Source of the DNA: Thermomicrobiaceae bacterium
Lineage (GTDB): Bacteria > Chloroflexota > Chloroflexia > Thermomicrobiales > Thermomicrobiaceae
Assembly (NCBI GenBank): GCA_014874455.1
Contig: JADBJL010000076.1
Coordinates: forward strand, 1-64,000
Direction of reading: 5' to 3'
DNA: 64,000 bases
Numbering within the stretch: position 1 is the stretch's first letter; each line of letters starts with the position of its first letter. The translations under genes were made by a program, and so were the position numbers. The notes below the pieces were generated by a model that had not been told where the DNA came from, did not search any database, and worked only from the letters and a program-made list of their open reading frames with translations. This document shows, one piece after another, positions 32,235-39,038 of the stretch.

Positions 32235-33083
32235 CTAGGCCCGCTCGCGTCGCGCTCGGCGCGTCGGGCGGGCGTCCGGCCGGATCTGGAAGTTGAACTT
32301 GCTTCGAAACGCTTCGTAGAAGTTCATCCCCGGCAGGAGAACCAGGCGGAAGCGGTGGCTTCCCCGGCGCACCTGGACGAGGTCGCCTTCGCGCAAGGCG
32401 AGCTGGGGCACACCGTCCAGGATCAGGCTCGCCTCGCGCTCCCTGGCGACGACCAACTCGATCAGTGCCTCCTCCGGCACGACCAGAGTCGTGCGGATCG
32501 GCGAGTGCGGGCAGATGGGCGTCACGGCGAATCCCCGCACCCCGGCGCTCAGCACCGGCCCCCCGGCAGCCATGCAGTAGGCGGTGCTGCCCTGGGGTGT
32601 CGCCACGATCATGCCGTCGCCAGGGTAGGTGTTGACGAACTGGTCATCGATATACAGCTCTACGTCGATCATCTGGAAGCCAGCGCGGATCACCACGTCG
32701 TTGATGGCCCATCCCTGGCCCACAGGCTGGTCGCCGCGCCAGACGCTCGCTTCGAGCGTCGGGCTCTCCTGGACTCGGTAGTCGCCTTCGATCAAGCGCT
32801 CCAGGGCAGATTGCCACTCTTCTCGCTCGATCATGGCCAGGAAGCCGACGCGGCCCACGTTGATACCGAGGATCGGGATATCAGGGTACGCATGCGCCAT
32901 GCGCATGATCAGCCCGTCGCCACCGATCGTGATGAGCACCGCTGCGGCCGAGGGATCCCGCTGCAGCGCCGTCTCGTCGAGTACAACGCAGCCGCGCTCG
33001 GCGAGCCAGGTAGCGATGCTCGCAGCCAGCTCAGCGGCCTCAGGCTTGCCGTGCGCCGCGATGATGCCGATTGCACTCTCCAT
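32235..33083 (-). CDS. nadK: NAD kinase
   Basis: 282 residues. It makes NADP+ from NAD+ and ATP. The diagnostic GGDG motif lies at residues 54-57, preceded by the loop AVLITI. NINVGRVGFL-type sequence (LGINVGRVGFLAMIE), the NDVVIRAG motif and GDGMIVATPQGSTAY (nucleotide-binding GSTAY) all follow in order. The tail is Arg-rich (TRRARRERA). It is divergent from the eda operon, with 194 bp between. Confidence 0.95.
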   Translation of the reverse strand: MESAIGIIAAHGKPEAAELAASIATWLAERGCVVLDETALQRDPSAAAVLITIGGDGLIMRMAHAYPDIPILGINVGRVGFLAMIEREEWQSALERLIEGDYRVQESPTLEASVWRGDQPVGQGWAINDVVIRAGFQMIDVELYIDDQFVNTYPGDGMIVATPQGSTAYCMAAGGPVLSAGVRGFAVTPICPHSPIRTTLVVPEEALIELVVAREREASLILDGVPQLALREGDLVQVRRGSHRFRLVLLPGMNFYEAFRSKFNFQIRPDARPTRRARRERA

Positions 33084-33277
33084 GTCCTCACCGTTCCCGC
33101 CCGCTGGCGCTTCCGCGGCCTGCTAGGGAATCCCGTAAGCCGGTACACTTGCAGCGGATGACTTCGCTCGTCACCCGCGCCACCGCTGGCGTTCCAGGTG
33201 GCCGCTAGAATGGTACCTGAGAGCTTCCCGGCGCGGGTGCGGCTCGCCCCATCAGTCGATAGCGCGAAGGAGCAGGC

Positions 33278-33916
33278 ATGCACTGGATTGAAGAAGCAGG
33301 GCTCATCGCCGTCATCCGGCTCGACGATCTCGACCCAGCCGTCGAGCTGGCCGAGGCGTTGCTCGAGGGCGGTGTGCGCGTGATGGAGTTCACCTATACC
33401 AACCGCGATGCAGGCAAGGCCATCGAACGCGTCCGGCAGGAACTGGGGGCCCACTGCCACGTCGGTGCCGGTACCGTACTCGACGCGGAGACCGCCCGGC
33501 AGGCGATGCTCGCGGGGGCCGAGTTCATCGTCACGCCGACACTGCGGCTGGAGACGATCGAGGTCTGCCGCCGCTACAGTATCACCAGCGTCATCGGTGC
33601 CTTCACACCGACGGAGATTCTGACGGCCTGGGAACACGGCGCGGACTACATCAAGGTGAACCCGGCCAGCCTTGCCGGGCCAGGGTATTTCAAGGACGTG
33701 CTGGCGCCGCTACCCCAGGTGAAGCTCATTCCCTCAGGCGGAGTGACGCTGGAGACTGGGCCGGAGTTCATCCGCGCCGGGGCAGTGGCGCTGGCGGTCG
33801 GTGGTCACCTCATCGATAAGCAGGCAGTGCAGCGCCGTGACTGGGCCGCGATCACAGCACGGGCACGCGCCTTCGTCGACATGGTCGCGGCCGCGAGGGG
33901 AACCCGGCGGACATGA
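33278..33916 (+). CDS. eda: KDPG/KHG aldolase (2-dehydro-3-deoxy-6-phosphogluconate aldolase family)
   Basis: 212 residues. This class I aldolase splits KDPG (Entner-Doudoroff) or 4-hydroxy-2-oxoglutarate through a Schiff base. It has the catalytic Glu37 in VMEFTYTN, the GAGTVL phosphate-side loop, the Schiff-base Lys126 in ADYIKVNPA and LIPSGGV near the end. The length is typical. A TAGAAT at 33206-33211 is a candidate -10. It overlaps recO by 4 nt (ATGA), so metabolism and repair genes share a transcript here. Confidence 0.92.
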   Translation: MHWIEEAGLIAVIRLDDLDPAVELAEALLEGGVRVMEFTYTNRDAGKAIERVRQELGAHCHVGAGTVLDAETARQAMLAGAEFIVTPTLRLETIEVCRRYSITSVIGAFTPTEILTAWEHGADYIKVNPASLAGPGYFKDVLAPLPQVKLIPSGGVTLETGPEFIRAGAVALAVGGHLIDKQAVQRRDWAAITARARAFVDMVAAARGTRRT

Positions 33917-34770
33917 CGACTGGTGCCGGGGCAGCCGCTGGGAGCGAGATGACGGCCCCGACTCCGGAGAGCCGGATCCGGCTCTACCGTGTGGAGGCGA
34001 TCGTCCTGCGCCGGTGGGATCTAGGCGAGGCCGATCGCATCCTCAGCCTCTACACGCGCCAACGCGGCAAGTTGCGCGCGGTCGCCAAGGGCGTTCGCCG
34101 CCCGAAGAGCCGGCTGGCCGGTCACCTGGAGCTGTTCGCGCGCAGTACCGTGCTGATTGCGCGCGGCCGGGATCTCGACATCGTGACCCAGGCCGAGTTG
34201 ATCGACCCGTATCGTGGCCTTCGGCGAGATGAGCGACGCATCGGAATGGCCGGGTACGTCGCCGAGCTGCTCGATGCGTTGACCAGCGAGGGCGATCCAC
34301 AACCGCTGGTCTACGAGCTCCTGGCCGAGACGCTCCACGGCATCGCGAGCCGGCCGGATCCGTTCTTCGTGGTGAGACGCTACGAGCTCCGGTTGCTCTC
34401 CGCGCTCGGATACCAGCCGGAGCTGCACCGTTGTGTCGTCTGTGGGAGAGCGTTGGAGCCGGTGACGAACCTCTTCGCTCCGCAGCTCGGCGGCATGGCG
34501 TGCCCCGAGTGCGCCACGCGTGACCCATCAGCCGTGCCGCTGCCGGTCAATGCAGTGAAGGCACTGCGCTTGCTGGCGGGCCAGCACTGGGAAACGGTGC
34601 TCGAGCGCCGTACGAGCAGGGATCTGCGGGGAGCGGTCGAGTCGGCGCTCGTCGTCTACACCCGGCACATCCTCGGTCGCGAGCTGGCTTCGCGCCGCGT
34701 GCTCGATCAACTGCACCTGACCAGCGCGTGGGGCGCTGAGGCGCAAGCATCGGAGGCTCCTTCAGCATAG
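33913..34770 (+). CDS. recO: DNA repair protein RecO
   Basis: 285 residues. RecO anneals single strands and helps RecR load RecA. An N-terminal OB fold (YRVEAIVLRRWDLGEADRILSLYTRQRGKLRAVAKGVRRPKSRLAG) is typical. The helical C-terminal part contains a four-cysteine zinc motif (CVVCGRAL...CPEC). The annotated ATG overlaps eda. A second ATG 12 codons downstream would remove a Gly/Ala-rich start. punA follows after 9 nt. Confidence 0.95.
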   Translation: MTTGAGAAAGSEMTAPTPESRIRLYRVEAIVLRRWDLGEADRILSLYTRQRGKLRAVAKGVRRPKSRLAGHLELFARSTVLIARGRDLDIVTQAELIDPYRGLRRDERRIGMAGYVAELLDALTSEGDPQPLVYELLAETLHGIASRPDPFFVVRRYELRLLSALGYQPELHRCVVCGRALEPVTNLFAPQLGGMACPECATRDPSAVPLPVNAVKALRLLAGQHWETVLERRTSRDLRGAVESALVVYTRHILGRELASRRVLDQLHLTSAWGAEAQASEAPSA

Positions 34771-34779
34771 GCCCGGCCG

Positions 34780-35631
34780 ATGGAGCGTGAAGACATGCGT
34801 CGACCTTCGCGTGCTGTCGCGGCTCGTCGCCTCGCATCTCTGCTCACCGAGGCGGGAATACGGCCCGCGGTGGCCCTGATCGCCGGCTCGGGGCTGGGTG
34901 ACCTGGCGGAGCGCGTCCAGGTGGTGCGACGGGACTCGATGGACGAGGTGCTGGGGATCTCCGCGCCAGCGGTCGGCGGGCAGGCGCGTGAGCTCCTGGT
35001 CGGCTCCTGGGCTGGTGTGCCGGTGCTGGTCTTCCTCGGGCGCTACCACCTCTACCAGGGACTACCGGCTACCGAGGTGGCGGCGCCGGTTCTGGCACTG
35101 CAAGGGAGCGGCGCGCGCGTGCTGGTCGTGACCAACGCCGCCGGAGGCCTCGACCCGCGCTTGCAGCCGGGAGACCTGATGCTGATCAATGATCACCTCT
35201 TCCTGCCGGGCCTGGCCGGCCAGAGCCCGCTGATCCCGCCGCTTGCGCCATCGGCGGTCGAGTTCGTCTCCATGCGCGATGCCTATGACCCGCAGTTGCG
35301 GGATCTGGCCCGGCGGGCCGCGGTCGAGCTAGGGATCTCCCTGTACGAAGGCGTCTACGCGATGGTCGCCGGCCCGTCCTTTGAGACAGCGGCGGAACTC
35401 CGGATGCTGCGCCTGCTGGGCGCCCATGCGGTGGGGATGTCGACCGCGCCGGAAGTGGTGATGGCGCGGGCCCTGGGGCTGCGAGTGCTCGGACTCTCGG
35501 TGATCACGAACCGCGCAGTGCCCGAAGAGGCAACCGTGCCGTCGCACGAGGAGGTGCTGGAGGCGGGCAAGCGGGCAGCCCCGCTCCTGGCCCGCTTGAT
35601 CGAGCGCGTCTTGCCGGCGCTCGCTGCCTAG
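34780..35631 (+). CDS. punA: Purine nucleoside phosphorylase (trimeric type)
   Basis: 283 residues. It cleaves inosine and guanosine with phosphate. ALIAGSGLGDLAE (phosphate site), FLGRYHLYQGLPATEVAAPVLAL, VTNAAGGLDP, INDHL, the purine-site block YAMVAGPSFETAAELRMLR, and GMSTAPEVVMARALGLRVLGLSVITN (ribose/phosphate site) define the low-molecular-mass trimeric family. It ends the eda-recO-punA run. The HMA selenoprotein gene starts 85 nt downstream on the same strand. Confidence 0.95.
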   Translation: MEREDMRRPSRAVAARRLASLLTEAGIRPAVALIAGSGLGDLAERVQVVRRDSMDEVLGISAPAVGGQARELLVGSWAGVPVLVFLGRYHLYQGLPATEVAAPVLALQGSGARVLVVTNAAGGLDPRLQPGDLMLINDHLFLPGLAGQSPLIPPLAPSAVEFVSMRDAYDPQLRDLARRAAVELGISLYEGVYAMVAGPSFETAAELRMLRLLGAHAVGMSTAPEVVMARALGLRVLGLSVITNRAVPEEATVPSHEEVLEAGKRAAPLLARLIERVLPALAA

Positions 35632-35716
35632 GAGAGCGCTCCGGCTACGGAGAGCTTGCGCGTACGGGCGTAGCGCCACCGGAGGCTGTCGCCGCGTAGC
35701 TGACGAGGAGTGCTCG

Positions 35717-36109
35717 ATGCGTCACCACTTGGCTGGCCGACACACGCTCTGGTTTGCGACGCTCGGGCTGGCCGCCGTGCTGCTCGCTGTCCTCTTGGTG
35801 GCGAGCAGCGTGCGGAGCGGACTCATCGGGCGCCATGCGAGCGGCTCAGCCAGCGTCACGGCGACTCCGCCGGCCGCCGCGACCAGCAGCCGGACGCTGG
35901 TGCTCGAGGGGATGGGGTTCACCTGATCGGTGTGCGCGGCTGCGGTCGCGGCCCAAATCCGCACGTTGCCAGGGGTGACCGGTTCCGAAGCCGACATCAA
36001 CCGTGACCGGCTCGTCGTGCGCTACAACCCTCAAGCGGTCAGTCGCGACCAGCTCCTGGACGCGATCACCGGGTTAGGCTACCGGCCGCGCGAGATTCGA
36101 GAACCTTGA
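35717..36109 (+). CDS. Selenoprotein: membrane-anchored HMA (heavy-metal-associated) domain protein, UxxC
   Basis: 130 residues if the TGA at 35924-35926 is read as selenocysteine (U70). The ATG follows GAGGAG at 6 nt. Residues ~10-31 form a membrane anchor or uncleaved signal, then a Ser/Thr/Ala linker. An HMA fold covers ~60-125: LVLEGMGFT-U-SVC, then TLPGV, the NRDRLVVRYNP strand and LDAITGLGYRPR. In ordinary HMA domains this motif is GMxCxxC, so U replaces the first metal-binding Cys, leaving C73 as partner. The homology runs unbroken across the UGA to a normal TGA stop. A SECIS-like hairpin follows the UGA. The domain should face outward and may bind or reduce a thiophilic metal; this is inference. 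The 3' end overlaps the convergent arginase gene by 31 bp. A nonsense-mutated pseudogene is the alternative. Confidence 0.85.
35924..35953 (+). promoter_or_regulatory. Sec UGA codon and bacterial SECIS hairpin (HMA selenoprotein)
   Basis: After the UGA at 35924-35926, GGCUGC (35938-35943) pairs with GCGGCC (35948-35953). This is six base pairs including one U-G, closing a GGUC loop (35944-35947). The loop G is the 18th base after UGA. Bacterial SECIS elements sit in the coding region just behind the UGA with a G early in the loop, and the E. coli fdhF loop also contains GGUC. Pairing was checked by eye only, not by folding software. Confidence 0.75.
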
Positions 36110-36960
36110 CCGGCTGCCTCTCGCCAGAGCCGCAGGCAGCCGCGCAGCAGCTCTGTCGCCGAGCGCAGGGTAGTCTCCCCGCCCTCACCCTCCGCGTAGA
36201 CCGAGACCAGCCCGACCGCTCCTACCTTGCCCGTGTCTACAACTGCGCGGATCGCGTCCAGCGTCCGAGCGACGTCCGGCCCGCCAGGCTCTCGCGTGCG
36301 GTGGGTCGGCACCAATGTCGCGTCGAGCACGTCGAGGTCGACATGGAGGTAGATGAGGTCGACCCGCTCCGCGAGCCGGCGAGAAGCTGTCGCCACCTGT
36401 TCAGCCTCAACCGGCACCACCGTCACGCCTGTCCAGCGGACGAGCCGCTCCTCGTCGGGGTCGAGGTTGCGGACATCGACCATGACGATGCGGTCGGTCG
36501 GCAAGGGGGCGACCTGGCGCGAGCCCTCGCGCCACTCGGGATAGCAGAGCCCGGCGCTCACCGCCACCGGCATACCGCCGAGCATCCCGCTGAGCGTCGT
36601 CTGCGGCGTGTTGAAGTCGCCGTGGGCATCGAACCAGACCAGCCCGATGCGGGTTGCCGGGCCGAGGCCGTGCTGGAGCCCGCCGATGACGCCGGGGAGA
36701 CAGGTGCAGTTCCCGCCCACCACCAGTACCGGCAGCCCAACGCTGGCGCCGGGCGTGACCGCATCGGCGATCTCGCGGCCCTGCAGGGCCAGAAAGGCGA
36801 TCGGGTCGTCCGGCGCTGCTGCTGGCGGCACCTGCACCGTGCGGATCTCGGGCGGGTCGAATCCGGCTTCCTCCAGCACGACCTGGCGCAGCGCCTCGAG
36901 CTCCGAACCGAGGTGGTCGGGCCGGCCGCGCTGCGCGATCTCGACGACGTGCAGGTGCAT
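36079..36960 (-). CDS. Arginase/agmatinase (ureohydrolase) family protein
   Basis: 293 residues from the ATG at 36960, one base after the stop of the selenoprotein peroxiredoxin (TGACATG), so it is translationally coupled. Ureohydrolases use two Mn ions to hydrolyse guanidino compounds. DAHGD (111-115) and DLDVLD (208-213) supply five metal ligands and are intact. The usual GGDH motif is GGNC here (82-85), so the histidine metal ligand is a cysteine, which makes a standard arginase reaction uncertain. YAEGEGGETTL near the end resembles the family's guanidine-region Glu. It converges with the HMA selenoprotein gene. Confidence 0.82.
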   Translation of the reverse strand: MHLHVVEIAQRGRPDHLGSELEALRQVVLEEAGFDPPEIRTVQVPPAAAPDDPIAFLALQGREIADAVTPGASVGLPVLVVGGNCTCLPGVIGGLQHGLGPATRIGLVWFDAHGDFNTPQTTLSGMLGGMPVAVSAGLCYPEWREGSRQVAPLPTDRIVMVDVRNLDPDEERLVRWTGVTVVPVEAEQVATASRRLAERVDLIYLHVDLDVLDATLVPTHRTREPGGPDVARTLDAIRAVVDTGKVGAVGLVSVYAEGEGGETTLRSATELLRGCLRLWREAAGQGSRISRGR

Positions 36961-36961
36961 G

Positions 36962-37441
36962 TCAGGCCCGTCCTGCCAGCTCGCGCAGTCGCTTGAGCGC
37001 GGCGGTGACGTCCGGCAGCTCGCGTGGATGCGGGACGCGATCGCGGTACGCGACGGTGCCATCGCGGTCGACAATGATGATGGCGCGGTCGGGGACGTCG
37101 CGGTAGCCGGCCAGCTCGTCGAGCTTGACGTCGTAGGCGGCGATGACCTCCCGGCTCCAATCGCTCAGCAGTGGGTAGGTAAACCCGCGCTCCCTGGCCC
37201 AAGCCGCCAGGGCGAAGTGGCTGTCAGCGCTGATGCCGAAAGCCTCGGCGCCGAGTTCGCGGATCTCGTCCAGCCTGGCACCCAACTGGGCCAGCTCGTC
37301 TCCTCAGCCGCTGGTAAAGGCGAAGTGCACGAAGGCGAGTACGGCGATCCGCTGCTTGAGCACCTCGCTCAGCGTGACCCGCTCACCCGTGCTGCTCGGC
37401 AGGGTGAAATCAGGCGCTGGCTGTCCAACCCCGGCCGGCAT
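36962..37441 (-). CDS. Selenoprotein: peroxiredoxin with selenocysteine as peroxidatic residue (TxxU)
   Basis: 159 residues if the TGA at 37304-37306 is read as selenocysteine (U46). AGGAGG lies 5 nt before the ATG at 37441. The protein starts GQPAPDFTLPSSTGERVTL, as in AhpC/TSA and BCP-AhpE peroxiredoxins. VLAFVHFAFTSG-U-GDEL follows; the family has FTP.C at this point, so Thr43 and U46 form the catalytic TxxC-type motif. AEAFGISADSHFALAAWA and FTYPLLSDW continue the thioredoxin fold, and the natural stop is another TGA. It should reduce hydroperoxides in the cytoplasm. Without recoding only a fragment lacking the active site would be made. A SECIS-like hairpin follows the UGA. Confidence 0.92.
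37272..37306 (-). promoter_or_regulatory. Sec UGA codon and bacterial SECIS hairpin (peroxiredoxin)
   Basis: The UGA is at 37306-37304 on the minus strand. Downstream, bases 37296-37295 pair with 37273-37272, 37294-37290 (CUGGC) with 37279-37275 (GCCAG), and 37289-37288 with 37282-37281. This gives nine base pairs with single-base bulges at 37274 and 37280 and an AGUUG loop. The loop G (37286) is the 18th base after the UGA, the same distance as in the HMA gene. Checked by eye only. Confidence 0.65.
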
Positions 37442-37486
37442 CCCATCCTCCTCTCACACGCTCGGCGTTCGTCGTCTCGTCGCGGT

Positions 37487-37515
37487 AGTATGACGGCCTC
37501 CGGCTGGATGAGCAA
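37487..37515 (-). promoter_or_regulatory. Candidate promoter for the peroxiredoxin-arginase operon
   Basis: On the minus strand TTGCTC (37515-37510) and CATACT (37492-37487) are separated by 17 bp, a fair sigma-70-like pair, 45 bp ahead of the peroxiredoxin ATG. It lies in the 204-bp divergent gap shared with the CysRS-like gene. Confidence 0.45.
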
Positions 37516-37645
37516 GTTGGAATGGTGCGACGGCCGCTAGCCTGGGAATAGCACCAGCGGCTGGCTCGTTGTTGTGGCCGGAGTGGTAGCATACGGCGTG
37601 TCGAGTGGCGGTTGCCGGGCGAGATCCAGGAGCCGAGGAGGGGGC

Positions 37646-38845
37646 GTGCAACTCTATAACTCGATGACGGGTCGAGTCGAGCCGTTCGCTCCAGCCGACG
37701 GGAAGACGGTTCGCATGTACGTGTGCGGCGTGACGCCCTACGATACCACGCACATGGGTCACGCCATGACGTACCTGACCTTCGACGTGATCAACCGTTT
37801 CTGCCAGTATCTCGGCTGGCGCGTCAAGTACGTGCAGAACGTCACCGATATCGATGACGATATCCTGCGCAAGGCTCGCGAAGTCGGCGAACCGTGGGAT
37901 CGCCTCGGCGACCGGTACATCCGGCAATTCCAGGAAGACCTCAACGGACTGAACGTCCTGTTCCCCTCGGTCTATCCGCGGGCGACCGAGGAGATCCCGA
38001 TGATCGTCCAGATGGTGCAGTCATTGCTGGAAGAGGGGTTTGCCTACGTCCGTGACGGTAACGTCTATTTTCGGGTCGCCAGCGATCCCGACTATGGCCA
38101 CTTGTGTCGCTGTAGCCGCGAGGAGATGATCCAGCTCTCGGCCGAGCGGGGTGCTGATCCGACCGATCCGCGGAAGGAAGACCCGCTCGATTTTATTCTC
38201 TGGCAGGCGGCGCAGCCGGGCGAGCCGGCTTGGGAGAGCCCATGGGGGCCAGGCCGGCCAGGGTGGCACATCGAGTGCAGCGCCATGGCCGTCAAGTACC
38301 TGGGGCCACAGCTCGACATCCACGGCGGTGGCTACGACCTGATCTATCCCCACCACGAGAGCGAGATCGCCCAGTCGGAGGGCGTGACCGGCCAGCGGCC
38401 GTTCTCGCGTTTCTGGGTACACGTCGGGATGGTCGAGTACCAAGGTGCCAAGATGAGCAAGTCGCTGGGCAACCTGGTGCTGGTTCGGGACGTACTGCGG
38501 CGGCAGACCGGCGATGCTATCCGGCTCTACCTCTTGAGCCACCATTACCGCACGCCCTTCGAGTACGAGGACGATGGCCCGGCGCGCTTCGAGCCGCTGG
38601 TCAAGCAGCTCCGGCAGGCAGTCAATCACCCCGGTGGTTCAGGCCGGACGCTCGATCTCTCGCCGATGGTCGAGCGCTTTGTCCGAGCGGTCGCGGACGA
38701 CCTGGATACTCCTCGCGCGATCCAGGTACTCCGTGAGATGGCGGAGGTGACGATCCGTTCGGGCGACGAGGGCTATGACCTTACCGCCGCGCGCGAGGCG
38801 ATCCGAGAAGCCGGCTCCATCCTCGGGCTGATGGTGACTCGCTGA
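37646..38845 (+). CDS. Cysteinyl-tRNA synthetase/MshC-like cysteine ligase lacking the C-terminal domain
   Basis: 399 residues from a GTG behind GAGGAGGGGG. It is a class I ligase that activates cysteine: MYVCGVTPYDTTHMGHAMTY (zinc Cys and HIGH-type HMGH), WHIECSAM, GGGYDLIYPHHESEIAQS (zinc His/Glu) and AKMSKSLGN. It stops where CysRS enters its anticodon-binding C-terminal part, so it is about 60 residues short. The CGVTPYDTTHMGHA...TYLTFD block and EGVTGQRPFSRFWVHVGM look closer to MshC, the mycothiol ligase, while KMSKSLGN and ESEIAQS look like CysRS. Either a short CysRS or an MshC-like ligase is possible. Confidence 0.85.
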   Translation: MQLYNSMTGRVEPFAPADGKTVRMYVCGVTPYDTTHMGHAMTYLTFDVINRFCQYLGWRVKYVQNVTDIDDDILRKAREVGEPWDRLGDRYIRQFQEDLNGLNVLFPSVYPRATEEIPMIVQMVQSLLEEGFAYVRDGNVYFRVASDPDYGHLCRCSREEMIQLSAERGADPTDPRKEDPLDFILWQAAQPGEPAWESPWGPGRPGWHIECSAMAVKYLGPQLDIHGGGYDLIYPHHESEIAQSEGVTGQRPFSRFWVHVGMVEYQGAKMSKSLGNLVLVRDVLRRQTGDAIRLYLLSHHYRTPFEYEDDGPARFEPLVKQLRQAVNHPGGSGRTLDLSPMVERFVRAVADDLDTPRAIQVLREMAEVTIRSGDEGYDLTAAREAIREAGSILGLMVTR

Positions 38846-39038
38846 CCGGGTCAGGCGTGCTGGGCGTGCGCGCAGCTCACCGCGCGAGCTGGAGGCGTCA
38901 CTGGCACCCGGTCTGTGCGGGGAGTCCGGGTACGCGGGGCTCGTCACCGCATACTTGAGGTGCATCCACGAGGATCCGACCGCGCCCGCCGGAGGCGGCG
39001 GTAGCGGGATCGCTGTAGCCCCGGTGAGAGCTCGGGCG

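Noticed and set aside
35717-35926. A 69-residue membrane peptide ending GMGFT
   Set aside because: It stops exactly at the first Cys position of an HMA motif whose fold continues downstream. It is better explained as a Sec-containing protein than as a complete short gene.
36962-37285. A stand-alone 107-residue protein starting MGARLDEIR
   Set aside because: It is the C-terminal two thirds of a peroxiredoxin without the active site. The real gene starts at 37441 and reads through a UGA as Sec.
35717-37441. Pseudogenes by nonsense mutation, or a genome-wide UGA reassignment
   Set aside because: Both UGAs fall precisely on redox or metal cysteines, both have SECIS-like hairpins and SelB is present. 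UGA also ends both of these genes and many others, so general reassignment is excluded.
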